This document shows positions 33,850-45,678 of a stretch of 64,000 bases of DNA, piece after piece. The DNA lies in the NCBI GenBank assembly GCA_027382625.1, contig JAJKFJ010022630.1, forward strand, positions 1 to 64,000, in the 5' to 3' direction. Position 1 is the first letter of the stretch. Each line of letters opens with the position of its first letter. Below the pieces are notes generated by a model. It did no database searches. It saw nothing but the letters and a program-made list of their open reading frames with translations, and was not told the DNA's origin. The translations under genes and the position numbers were made by a program. The stretch is from Tetmemena sp. SeJ-2015. Taxonomy: Eukaryota; Ciliophora; Spirotrichea; Sporadotrichida; Oxytrichidae.

Positions 33850-36770
33850 TGTGCTTCTGATTTTGCTTTGACCGTGTTACACTAATCCGAACCTGATTGT
33901 CTGGAGCCATCTCTTGATACTGAGCACCCACAGGTTGCTGCCCAGAGTCTCAAGGAACAAACATGTTTCGAATGGTCTATGATCTAAATTTGCAGTAAAA
34001 TGATATCTCCAGATAAAACCTCGCCTGTTCGTGATATCACTTCTTTACTACAACTATGAAATTATTGAGGTCGAGCCAGCTCCACTTCAAAATGCGATGG
34101 TTTTGCTAGCCACTAGGCCAAATTCTGAATAAGCTTTGGCTGGCGAACTATATTTTTCTCAACGAGCCGGACTCATTATCACAAAGTCAAAATGAGTTCC
34201 TAAATTTGATAATGGGAATATAAGAGTGGTGTAGCTTATTATCGCTACTTTTAATAACTTTAAAATCGATTCGTAGGTTATTCGACTTCTTCCCAATACA
34301 TTAATGATTCTCAATATGCCTTTTATTCAGCTTCAAAAGGAAGATTAAGGGCTTAGGCTGATAAAAGATTTGCCAATTCCTTTAGTTCGAGATTTCATTT
34401 ACATATGCTCATTTTCTCAGGCGGCTTCATACAATCATCTAGATAGCTTTATCACAAAAATGAATGAGCTTTTTGTAACAAAATGGGATTTTATAAAGTA
34501 GGAAGACTTCTAAAATTTGTATAACAACATTTCATTAGAGCTTAAGGAGAGAAATCAGAGGTGGTTTGGCAATTTGAACTCCATTGGCTGAAGATTTCGT
34601 TCATTTAAGCCATGAAAAGGGATGAAGGGGATTAAAAGATTTAATAAGTGATTGATGAGGGCTGATTTCACCCAACTGCACAAGTTGATGGCTTTTCTAA
34701 GCAAAGCGGAAGACCTGAACTCGAAGGATTTGAAGAAATTGGTTGAAGAGTTTATGGCTCTTAATAGAAGTTCGTCAAACAAATAAGTGATAGCATTTGC
34801 AAACGACAAGTTCTCATTCGATGAAATTATTTTGCTAAGAGAGTTTTAAGTATCTCTTGGCTTTGATTAGCTTAGTCAGGAGAAGTGCAGTTTAAACTTG
34901 ATACAGAGTATCCAAAGTTTGTGTTTATCAATTTCGGTTTCGGAAATGGAAAAACTTTACGATGCACTTCTCTTGCAGCAATATTCAGCCTTAAGTTTCA
35001 GTAGCCAATCTTCGTCATTGAAAAGAATGATAATCTTATACTCAGAGATGAGAAAAATTTTGGACCTCATCTGAAAAGATCGGGCTAGAAGTAAATGTCA
35101 TACAATATCAGAATTAAAAAAGAGTTTATTATCTGACACAGAAGAGCTTTGCGTAATGCTTGCTAGATGAGACTTTCAAAGAGATATAGATGAAGTCAAG
35201 ATACATCTTAGACGAGTTTAACTGGATTCTTTTTTAGGAAAGCGTGAGTGCTATGAATGAAACAATCGAGTTTATAAAGGTTTGCCTGGTTGTATTGGCT
35301 TTACAAAATCCACTCTGAATGAAAAAGAAAAAGCATGCCTTAGCCTTGCCTTAGAGGCTGAGGAAATACGGTTTCCAAAAATCAATTCAATTATGGGTGA
35401 CAAAAGGGTGGTCAAGAGAGAAAAGTGAGTCCACTTTGCAAAAGTTAAAAACAAGTGTATAAAATTTTTAAATTTTCAAGCCTCAAAATGATCACCTTAT
35501 GGGGTAAATTTTAAAATCAAAAAACGAAGATCGCTTGGTATTTTTGAGATCTTAATGCTAAAGGAAAAAATTTGCCTGATATAGGTTGTTAAGTTATCGT
35601 GACTACTTAGCAGGATTATTTTAAATCAATATTCAGTCTTTGCTAAGCTCAAGTTCAATTGAGTCCTGTTGTAATCTTGGCATCTAACCCGTATTTTATT
35701 TAGAAGCGAACTTCAAAAAGTATAATAACTTTCCATTCTATTCTCTGAGGACAATGAAAGGAATCAAGGTGGAAGCTTCAAATGAGAGATAGTTTAATCA
35801 AAGAAATCAAAGAAACTAATACTGTGTTTTCCTGATGACAGAGTAGCAAGGTCGAGGCACAGACCTTAGATTAAATAAAGATATTGAGTAATTAGGCACT
35901 TTTTGTCATAGTGGCTTACTTGTTTTCAGAGAGATCTTGTCTATAGATAATAGAAAGAGTGGGTAGGCAACAAAAGAAAGGGCAGTTTACTCAAGTAGTT
36001 TTCAAATAAGGCTCATAGCTTACTTTTGCTTAAGAGAGAGAATTGTATTAGCATTTGACTGAAAACTAAAGCCATTAAAAATTATCGTAGCTATAAATCC
36101 TGCTTTTAAGCTAGAGTTTCGAAGATAATCGAACCTCAAACTAACCTGAGGAAAGTTAAGAAATGGAGATTTAATATGAATCTGTGGACCTTACTTTGAA
36201 TGAATAAGATGAGACTAAGTAATTTGAATTTTTGCAAGAATAAAAGATCCCTAAAAACAATTTACAAGAGAAGGAAGATGGTGGACTCGATTAACCAAGG
36301 GAAACTGAATCTGAGAGATCTAGTAGTCCTCTCTTATCTGTGAAATGAATGAGCTCTAATGTATGGTGGATGAAGCGGGTGATTCTTTGACGATTAAGGA
36401 AATAATAACTTCTTCCCCTTATTTAAAGAAGCTTCCAAATTCTAATTTAGTAGAGGAGAGCTCAACGGCGATGCACAAACAATGCTCTAAGCAAGAATAG
36501 GAGGAGAAAAGATGTCTAGAAAAAGAGAATTGAAAGCAATGTATAAGTCTTCGCCAGAGAAGGGATCGAACAAATCCAATTCGACAAAGAAGCCAAAGCC
36601 ATCAAAATCTAGCAAAAAAAGTAATATTGGTAGTTCTCTAGCGAAGAAATTGATTGCCCCATTTAAGAGTTATCAGGCAATAAAAGAGGAGAGAATAGAG
36701 GGGGCTATTTGGCTAAAAGTACAGAGCTACCAACAAGAAAGACTAGATCCAAAACAATGAAGGTGGTAAA
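33850..36770 (+). pseudogene. SecA-like DEAD-domain ATPase (frameshifted)
   Basis: Joined frames show an N-terminal region (VEPAPLQNAMVLLATRPNSE; NGNIRVVQLIIATFNNFKID), then Walker A FGFGNGKT at about 34,935-34,955 with FVIEKNDNLILRDEKNF after it. VYYLTQKSFAQCLLDETF and the Walker B ILDEFNWILF follow at about 35,204-35,230, then GCIGFTKSTLNE at about 35,295 and EIRFPKINSIMGDKRVVKRE. The order matches SecA-type DEAD motor domains (G.GKT, T...f, vDEfD, GfTgt, fP). Such SecA-like proteins without an obvious export role are common in ciliates as far as I recall. The C-terminal third is poorly conserved and ends in a Lys/Ser-rich stretch (near 36,512). At least four frameshifts, plus TGA at 35,426. 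It adjoins TBE-like set 2 but need not belong to it. Confidence 0.55.
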
Positions 36771-36874
36771 ACTCAGCTGAGACAAGAATGTGAATGATTA
36801 CAAAGCTTGATCAATTAAATTTTAATGTATTCTTTGATGAATTAATTTAAATATCAGAGGTTGATGCCTGCTTC

Positions 36875-37572
36875 CATCATTCATCAGTTCGTTATTCTAA
36901 CTTATCTTTTCATCATTGTCTATGATTCCTTGATAATGAAGGGAGTGCACTAAATCCTTGTACGAATCGAGTTCATCAATATACTCTTTCATCCCTTCAA
37001 ACTCCTGCCCCATCCTTTTGTTTACCTCAAAGTACTTTTGCTTGCTATTCTTGAGCTCCTTTTCTTCGACTTACACCTCTTCTATTTATTCATTTTTTCT
37101 TCTGTGCTGAGAGAATTTATTAAGGAGATGATCTGATCTGCCTTTATGAACTAGATATATTAATAAAGTAGGCTGAATTCTTACCGCTGTAGTTTATAGA
37201 GTCTTATAATGCCTATGCGAACTCAGGCTTCATGTGAACTATTAGATTTTAAGAGTTGTAAAGTTTCTGCCTTCGCTTTTACTTGGCATCTTGAATCATT
37301 TAATTGATGCCTTCTCTATCAAGACTCAGCAGGACGTCACAAATCCACTTCTTTTCTAAATGTAACCAGTCGCATTAGTCAGGTAGATACTTTAAAATTG
37401 AGGGCTTTGGCGTATTGCATGAAATCATCAGCACTAAGCCCTTCAATCTAAGGCGCTGCAGATACAACGACCTCGCTTCTGCGAAGGTACTAAAAGAAAT
37501 TATGCTCGATAAATATACCTCCTTCTCCCCATTAATGATACTTTTGAAATAGTAAGTATTAGTGCATGTCAT
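36875..37572 (-). pseudogene. TBE '22-kDa-like' companion protein, set 2
   Basis: ATG at 37,572. The frame gives MTCTNTYYFKSIINGEKEVY and KGLVLMISCNTPKPSILKYL, then CDWLHLEKKWICDVLLSLDR, INQMIQDAKQKRRQKLYNS and HMKPEFAQALQDSINYSGKN. A frameshift leads to ELKNSKQKYFEVNKRMGQEF. More than 130 codons are in one frame with several TAA/TAG as Gln. It is divergent from the transposase that starts near 38,056, mirroring set 1. Confidence 0.6.
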
Positions 37573-38055
37573 CTATGCGAGGTAACCGTTGCAATCTTGG
37601 GAAAGGAAATTGTAGAGCTCTTTGTATGAGTCAATTTTCTCAGTTATCTGATGGATATTGACTTATATTTAATTCTTGCCTACTCCAGATATTATAGTTT
37701 AGATAAATCTTTACCAAAATCGACTAGAGTAATTTATTTGTAATTCCTAATTAATAACTAATAGTAAAAGGAAAGAGTTGATTATATAGTTTTTATGTGA
37801 AATACTATTCTATATAAATAACTCTTGTATGCGGAAAATTAATTCTCACTCTGGAGTTATAATTATATTAAATATATGAAAATGCAGTAGGATATAAGGA
37901 ATTTTTTTAGAAGGGGTGGAGTTGGTAGAAATGATTCTAGCTAACAGTAACATTAAGGCTCAGAGGACTCCCTAAATTCAGGTGAGGACTTGGAGGTAAA
38001 GTTTAAATATCAGTGCACTCATATCATAAGACATTCCTTGCTAGAAATCCCGAAT
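37573..38055. promoter_or_regulatory. divergent intergenic region, TBE-like set 2
   Basis: AT-rich spacer between the divergent 22-kDa-like and transposase genes; no specific motif recognised. Confidence 0.35.
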
Positions 38056-39355
38056 TATTAAACAAGACAACTATCTCTTTCAAGTATTCAAGAGCTTGAG
38101 CGAGAACTCGCTCCAGTTTAACATGAAAGACTTTAGAGCTCTTTAGATCCATACAGAGTGCTCAGTATTTTGTAAATGCAAGATTCAGGAGGTACATTCT
38201 TTAATGGATCAGAGATTTAGAGCTGCCTTCTTAAGGCAACAAGGTAGAATGTTATCTCATAACTAGAAAAACTAGGAGAATTAAATGATGAAGATCAACT
38301 ATCTGAAGAGATCAATAGCCATTTTAGTAAAATGGAGACTTAAATTGCTGCCTCTTAGATACAGCAACAAATTAAGGATTCCTCAATTTAAAATAAGAAA
38401 CTTTTTGTAGAATCAAGCTATGTATCTAGCGTACAGGCAAATGAAAAGAAATTATCATAAAATAAGAGCCTCTTGCCCTTGATAATAGACTTAAAGAGAG
38501 ATGGTTGCTGTTATTCCTCTATTCTTAAGAGATTTAGATTTTCATATTACAAGCTAAGGAAGATCCTCTACTTTTAAAATGCAAATTACCAGAGCTCCTA
38601 GAGGAGCCATCAGGAAATATAGAGATCTCAGAGGGCGCAAACAGCAAGAGCATTGGAAAAGATACTTACTAATTCAAGCATTGAATTCAACTTGGGATCT
38701 TTACAAACCTCTTTACTGAACCTTCATAAAATAAAGTGCTCTTAATCCTTTCTCAAAGAATTCTAAAGAAAGACCGAAAATTTCATTCAAGAAGATCTAT
38801 CACTTAAACTAACGAGTAAATTATACCTAATCTCTTAAATGCCGAGCTATTGCTTCTCAAAAATACGTCGAGCTCTTGTTCAGTGGGTGCGTTATAACTA
38901 ATATTGACGAATGTAGCATTAAAAATACACATTCTTAAAATTATTCCTGGAGTAGGAAGTAGCAATAGCCTTACACTAGTTTGGGCTAAAGGCTTAGTCA
39001 AATAAGCATTATCGCCGGGATAAGTTCAGCATGTGAATGCTAGTATCAAGTTAATTAAGTACGCAACAACAGTATTTGCTTCGTAAATTTCGTATTGCAA
39101 CTAGCACTGGCTCTTTAAAAGAGGACGACGAGGGGAGATCTAAGTGTATTTTTATGATTGACTACGCTACTTACCATAAAAGCAGTTATTTCCAAAGAAA
39201 AATTGCAAGACATTGCATCCCTTTTTTCTACTTTAATCCCTATTAATTCGACTTAGCTCCTGTGGAGATACTCTTCTCCTGCTTAAAAAGAAGTTTGAGA
39301 ATAACTCTTCCAGAGCTGAGGGACGGGAAAAGAAAGTAATTTTTTTGATTTCTTA
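38056..39355 (+). pseudogene. TBE-like IS630/Tc1-type DDE transposase, set 2
   Basis: A long frame with many TAA/TAG as Gln runs from about 38,290 to 38,840. It includes a helix-turn-helix-like segment IIDLKRDGCCYSSILKRFRF and EFNLGSLQTSLLNLHKIKCS. After a frameshift comes CVITNIDECSIKNTHSQNYS at about 38,890-38,950 (first Asp), then ISIIAGISSACECQYQV. A second frameshift leads to IFMIDYATYHKSSYFQRKIA at about 39,150 (second Asp) and YQFDLAPVEILFSCLKRSLR at about 39,243-39,303 (final Glu), ending LPELRDGKRK. All three catalytic acidic residues are present. This is the best-preserved transposase of its type here; related to set 1. Confidence 0.7.
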
Positions 39356-41263
39356 ACTTTCATTGGTTTTAATAACAGAGTGAAGCAATTGTTTGATCTA
39401 TAAAAGTACTCTAAAGTTTGCCATTCGGCAAAGATGCTTAGTTCCTTTATGATTATTACTCGCTGTCGCATCTAAAATAAATTTTTCAATCAAGTCTCTC
39501 TAAAATAGAGTTAATAGGACTCCTTAATTGATAATAAATAACTTCTTGAAGCTCTGGATTGAAATCTAAGTCTTAATTCGTTTTGCTGAGCAGTGTTTTT
39601 ATATGAGCTCTGACTATGAAAGTCTTAATAAAAATTCTTCTGGATAGTGGATAGTTCGAGGTAATGATGATGATGATGACAAGTGTAATTTAACCATCGA
39701 GTAGAGTCCTACTCTTCCTGTGAGCTTTAGCTATTTTAAATATGTTCTTCTATCAAATCTTTATAATTAAAGCTGTAGATAGCCACGATTTTAAATGAGT
39801 AAAGTGAACAGAATCTTATTTATTTTGAATCCAAAATGTCGATTTATAAATCTACATTATTTTAAAAATTCTTCTTTCGATTCGCTGATTAAATTTTTTA
39901 TTAATGAACGTTGAAGATCGAGCAATTAAGTTCTAAAATGCTTAAAATTGCGATATTTTTTGCTACAAATTCAATTGAGAAATATCATACTCTGTCGAAT
40001 TTAATATTTAAGTAAAGGCAGTTATATTTAATCTCTCCTTGCCAAAATATTCTAAAGATATCTTTTTGGCCTGATTTATTATCTTCTTTAATATCAAGTT
40101 ATGTTTTTAAATTCTCAAACTGCCTCAGAGAATGAAGGGAAAATCAATTTATCTGTAAAAACCTCTACAAGGTAATGCTCTAAAGTATCACAGAGAATTA
40201 AAATTCTGAAATCAAATCCAAGTACTCGAGATAATAGCTGAAGTGAAAAAAGATGATACCAAAGATGAGATTGAGGTGCCAAATAAATTTTATGCACACT
40301 TGCTGAGTTTTGTTATTCACTCGAGCAATTAGTTATCTTGTCTCAATAAATGAGAAGACTGCTGCTGGAGACTGTGATTTTATTTTTATAAATCTTATAA
40401 ATAATCCATTCTTTATTTATTGAGATAGAATATTTATGATTTGCCAATAAGTATTTTAAAATTTGAAATACTTAAACTTTTTAATTTAAGTCCTTGATTT
40501 GTCTGGATAACTTAGTATCCAATAAAGCTTAAATAAGTTTATCATAAAAAAAAAATTCGTCAACTTCAAAATATTGAAGCTATAATAACCTAAGGAACAC
40601 GACGAAATTATTTCAAGGTTATAAATGAGTTCAATCCAAATTTTTTAGGTTGCTCCATGTTAAAAAGTATGTTATATATAGTTAAATTTGAGTTTAGAGT
40701 CCTCTGCTAGCTTCGAAAGTTTAGCTTCTAAGTTGAGATAGTGGCGATAACTTTTTTGAAAGATAAATATTATATTAATTTTAAAAATATATTTTCTTAA
40801 AGTATGCCAAAGTTTAAATATTAGAGAGATTTTAAAGTTAGGGGTTTTTAAATTTAAACTATCTTAAGTCATTTTAATATTACCAACATGGAATTTTAAT
40901 ATTTAACGTCTTTTAATTAATTCAAATTAGAAATGGAATTTTAATAATACGCATTTAACTGTATTGTACATGTCCTAGCATGATTCTGAGATATAGCCTA
41001 TAAATTCCTTCTCATCTTTCCTTCACAGTCTCGGCTATCCTTCTTCTCCTACAGTACCAGAACCAACTTCCAAGTCTAAGGCCTTGAAAAAGTGGGCAGT
41101 TTTGGAAAATTAATTCCGGGAATACAATATTAAAATTCTTATTTTATTTAAAATTATTTAAGATGAAAGAATAATATTAAAAATTAGTTATAATTATTTT
41201 TTAAAGTTTGAAAAGTTGTAAACATCCTTTCAAGTTATAGAAAACAATTTATTTATATAAACA
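39356..41263. other. no gene recognised
   Basis: AT-rich; short TGA-free frames only. The TBE-like element's right end should lie in the first part but no TIR was found. Confidence 0.35.
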
Positions 41264-42490
41264 ATGAAATCGAAGCAAAATTTTCAAAGGCCTCTTAAAT
41301 TTTTAGACAATCAGAACTCAAAGATTTTGAAAAGCAGTTAGGCTTAAAATGAAGTCTCTGAGGGAATTAAAGAATTTTCCCCAGGTAGATATGTTAAAAC
41401 ATATAGCCTAGAAAAAAGTACTTATCTAGAGTAAACTTAGAAGAATTAAATGCATCTAAGCAAGGATGGTGAGTTAATCAACTCTAATGATAACTCAATA
41501 TAAAGTTTGGGAAGCAACTACGATGGTAATCCTTATCTCTCACGTGCAGATAAATATAAAACTTCCTAGTAGACAATTTTAGAGTTAATAAAGAACAGAT
41601 AAATATATCGATATTTCATCTATTCAAGCATAAAAATGCAAATTCTCTTTATTATAAATAAAACATAAAGATATGCGACAAAAAGAGACTTCAAATATCA
41701 AAAAGAAAAAGAAAAAGTTCTATTACGACATGAGGCATGTTAAAGATTAATTGATTTAAAAGTATTTCTGGACGCTCTGCAAGGTAAATAGATTAGGAAG
41801 ACACCAAACAAAACACAAGGAGTTCAATAATTTTTAAAAAAATTTAAGGCTGGTTACTATTAAATTTTAAGTACGTCGAATGGAAGAAATTGAGATTAAA
41901 TCTCTAATCACACAGAAAAGATAGAGGAGAGCGTTCAAGCATTCATTGATAAGGAGATTTAAGCAGTTATATATTTCAAGAAGTTCAAGAAGGATTAGAG
42001 TTTGCAATACTAAAATTTTAAAGGATCTAGTGGAATATCATAAAAAAAAGAAAATACCTTGAAATTAATTCATCCCACCATGTAAGAGAAGGATGAAGAA
42101 ATCAAATAACTCTAAGATTCAATAGGTATTTAGAAAGAGAAGATATTCAGCCAAGAGGAATATTTGAGAGAGTTTTACTCTAGAATAAAATATGGCTAGA
42201 CTATTATAGACAAGTTGACGGCCAATGTGTTGCTAATGGAGAATGAAAAGCAAGAGCTGCTTGAGGAATTATGTGATATTAAAATTGGTTTTAATGCTCT
42301 AGTCGAGGACGATGTGCGCCAAATAAATAGTAAAGATAGAGATAGAGTAAATGCTCAGAGATTTATTATGGTATAGAATTTAATAAAAAATCGTCTGTCA
42401 TAACAATAGTAATTAATTAATTAGATTTATTTATTCGCTAAAATGGAAAAGGCTAACCATCAACTACGCACCTAAGCGCTGCTAAATTGA
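41264..42490 (+). CDS. coiled-coil protein, 408 residues with one in-frame TGA
   Basis: ATG 41,264 to TGA 42,488-42,490 is 409 codons in one frame with a single internal TGA at 41,891-41,893 and dozens of TAA/TAG read as Gln. The N-terminal half is Ser/Asn/Lys-rich, then QKEKEKVLLRHEACQRLIDL and KTQGVQQFLKKFKAGYYQIL. The second half is strongly coiled-coil (EKDEEIKQLQDSIGIQKEKI; LLMENEKQELLEELCDIKIG). No enzyme domain seen. The TGA may be a stop dividing two ORFs, a mutation, or a Trp codon. An MT-A70 gene follows 450 bases downstream on the same strand. Confidence 0.5.
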
Positions 42491-42935
42491 TTAGAAGCAT
42501 TAAAGTTTAGAAATCTTCAACAAAAAAACAATTGGTAAGTCAATGTTCGATGTATGTAATCCCCAATATTGAAAAGCTCCATAAATAATTAAATAAAAAG
42601 AAAGATAAATACGAGATAGTGAAATTATGAGACTTAATTCAGTTTTCTGATTCTTATTTATTTATTTCTTCATTCTCATTCTATTATTTAGGTTTCTACT
42701 TGCCCTATTATTGAAAACTGCAATTTAAATTCGTACTCCTCAAGGATAAATCTAGTAATTTTAAAGCAACTAAAATTCACTCTTCGAATACTTCGAGTTT
42801 CAAATATATTTCACTTCAAATGCAAAAGAGTACTGACTTGGGCTTTATATATCTCGTAATTACATTTCTAAATCAATTAACTAAATAAAAAAATTCAATC
42901 CTATAATAATGCGCCTGATTATGAGCTTAAAATCG
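42491..42935. other. no gene seen
   Basis: AT-rich spacer between the coiled-coil ORF and MT-A70 copy 2. Confidence 0.4.
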
Positions 42936-43600
42936 AAATGTTTAACTGGGGATTGAAGAGGTTTAACAATAAACAATGGCAGTATCAATGAAGCAATGAG
43001 AGTAAAGGAATGTGGGATTCAATTATAGAGAGCACATTTCGGAAGAGGAAGATGAGCAGTTTTGGGGAATATCCATAGATGGTCTTGGAAGGGTACAGGC
43101 TGCAAGCATAAATACAAAGAGATGAGTGATAAGGATATCTTTAAGCACATTCCCTTCTCTGATCTTTAAAAAGAAGGATATATATTTATGTGGGTAACAT
43201 AAAAAAGCTAGAGCCTACTCTTAAATATCTAAAGGAAAATGGATACAAAAAGTGTGATTTACTAGCATGGATCAAACTAAGAGATGATGGGACGATATAT
43301 GATGGAATAGGCCATATTTGATTCATTGAGCAGATTTTTGCATTCTAGCAAAGAAATCTTTGGGAAAAAAGAGAGCAGACAAATAAATCGCTAAGTTCTT
43401 CGATTAGTTCGAAATGTAGTCTTCGAAAGAGTTAGGGAAGGATCCACAAGCCTGATGCATTTTATGAACTTATGGAGACCATGTCAATCAGCGGAATCAA
43501 TGGATCACGGTGAGAGATCAATTAATTTTTATAGCTAAGGAGGTTTTAGAGCGCAGGAGAAAAACAAAGATAATTAGACATGATAAAAGAATAATTTAAT
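42936..43600 (+). pseudogene. MT-A70-family adenine methyltransferase, copy 2
   Basis: Blocks in order: EHISEEEDEQFWGISIDG (compare EEHISDDEEDQFRAIVIDVP in copy 1), WSWKGTGCKHKYKEMSDKDI, DLQKEGYIFMWVT, KYLKENGYKKCDLLAWIKLR, then FILAKKS-like residues and LGKKRADKQIAKFFDQFE. NVVFERVREG, RIHKPDAFYELMETM and NQWITVRDQ follow. These match MT-A70 motifs from the catalytic loop to the C-terminal QW(I)T strand. The DPPW equivalent (IDG.W) is disrupted by a frameshift. At least four frameshifts. Copies 1 and 2 share an acidic stretch before the motif, so they are one subfamily. A ubiquitin fragment follows. Confidence 0.65.
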
Positions 43601-43704
43601 AAAATGATAATGCTCTAAAACTTTGAGAAATCTTTATTTATTGAATATTTTGAACATTTATATGAATTCCTTTTATTCACCTTAAAATTGGAAGCTAGGG
43701 TTTT

Positions 43705-43960
43705 ATCTTTTCCGATCAACAGAGACTTCTCTTCGCTGAAAGTATGAAGTGTTACAATATTATGCTTCCATTTGCATAATTTTGAAAATCATCAAGAACA
43801 AGATCTTCAACAAGTACAAGCAGAACCTTTAGCGATTACTACATCAAGAAAGAGTCTATCCTCTCCCTCAGCAGACAACTGCTCAAAGATAAGACACTAA
43901 AACTGAAAACAAGAATGATGGAGTAATAAATGGCTATTATAGATGTACTTTAGCGGGAGC
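43705..43960 (+). pseudogene. ubiquitin-like fragment, third copy
   Basis: Starts abruptly at PDQQRLLFAE (about 43,711), lacking the first ~35 residues. After a frameshift it gives RTFSDYYIKKESILSLS, matching RTLSDYNIQKESTLHLV. The DNA after it (GGAGCTGACTCCCTCATTAA) matches the 3' part of the element at 1,747-2,370. It is placed directly downstream of MT-A70 copy 2. Confidence 0.6.
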
Positions 43961-43999
43961 TGACTCCCTCATTAAATTAAAATTCATAATGTAACTATA

Positions 44000-45600
44000 T
44001 CTAATTTAATATATAGCACTTTATTAAAGAACTCTATCTTCATTAGGTTTCGCTTACTCTAGATCATGTCTTAATAAAAATTATGATAAATAATAATGGT
44101 TTACTTATATTTTATATCATTTAAGAGTTAAAAAGAAATTAGACTGCGCTGAATTATTTCGACATCCAATTTCGTCTTCTCATTCCTTTCTAATGAATTT
44201 AATTAGAGCATTTGATATTTTAATAAATAAAATAAACTTCTGTTGAGGAAAAATAAAATCTTAATTTATTTTAGAGAGGTATGATCAATTATTATGATAA
44301 TATTCGTCCTTAATTACTTTGGCATCTTGTCTGAAAAGAGTATTGCAACTTAAAATATCATAAAAGTTTACTATTGTATCTGATTCTTAAAGTTGATCTC
44401 TACAATCTAGCGATTATTTTTTCATATTTTTAAAGCGGGTCCTTCTCGCAAAAGATGATAAAAGGAGTGCTCTTAACATTTATTTCTATATACTTTATAA
44501 TTTTGTCGATTCTCTCAGATTTTTTTTAAATATTCGAAGTCTCCACCAATGTATTGCTGAATACCTCATACATATTTACTCAACTTTGGAATTAGAAAAT
44601 TTTAATTTAACCAATTGTTATTTTTATGACTTTCTAAATTCCAGGATTAGAAGTTTCATCACGCATTTCAGTAACTTTCCTTAAGTGACTTTGAAAGGAG
44701 TTTTTGCAATTAAGTTGTCACTCTAGTCCACAATTACAATTTGATGAGTGTTCTTCTATCCATCCAAATTTAATGGTTTCTATGCTTAAAATTATTCCTA
44801 ACGAGAGTAATTATCTTAGATTTTAGTTATATCATTTAGTACTAAAATGAGGACTTTTATTTCCTACGCTACTTCCAGTACTCAGCTATCAAGCTTATAA
44901 TACAGTTTTTATCAGATACTGTTTCAAAATGGCAATGGGTGGTACTACAAGGGCAACTAAGCATAATAGCAGGAATAGTTGCTTTGTTTTTATTGTATTT
45001 GTATAACTAAAAGATTTATTTGTGTATTATATCTACATCAATTGTTGCAATTCAAACTTTCTTATGTTTTACAAAGTCCTTGAATTAATCCAAAAATGCC
45101 ATTTTTATTTTTATTCTATTCTAGCTTACTTCCAACTTCTTTGAACAGCTTGAGGAGGTGGGATTGGCAATTTCCTTTATCAATTTTTATTCATCAAGTT
45201 TGATTCCGTTTCCAAAATCTTGTTTTAAAAAGTCCATAATTGTATTGAAGGAAGAGTAGATTTTGCGAGAATGGAAGCTTTATTTATTCCTTCTTTTTAA
45301 GAGGGAGAATAGTATGTCTTTATATCCTAGCAGTTCAGATAGCTCGTCCAAAATTACATAAAGGTCTCAAATTACTTAGACTTTGGAAAAAAAGAATTCA
45401 ATTAGACCTTTCTTAGAAGTTAAGGAGCAATTCATAAGTATCATGATGAAGCCAGGCTGTTTATATGATTCTTTTAAATTAACTCAGACTCAATCGCATT
45501 AAAGCCAATTTTTTTAAAATAATAATATATTTATAATAACAACACATGCTAGACAAGCGGAGGTCTTTGCGTGTTATATGTTAAACTTAGGGAAGCCCTT
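44000..45600 (-). pseudogene. degenerate coding-like stretch, possibly a second SecA-like gene
   Basis: Minus-strand fragments look coding: FGNGIKLDEQKLIKEIANPT near 45,180-45,230, MAFLDQFKDFVKHKKV near 45,080, and KKSERIDKIIKYIEINVK then STPFIIFCEKDPLQKYEKII near 44,420-44,520. The last resembles the start of the second motor half in SecA-like proteins (RP.LIFc..i). No Walker motif was found, so the family assignment is weak. Confidence 0.3.
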
Positions 45601-45678
45601 AGGCAATTCCTGTGTTATTAGTTTTTTCGTGAGTTGAAGTTTGTTCTTTTAATAACTAATTCATTCAAACACATCAGC

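Noticed and set aside
34555..34809. Minus-strand 84-codon ORF
   Set aside because: Antisense to the SecA-like gene, whose plus-strand motifs are clear.
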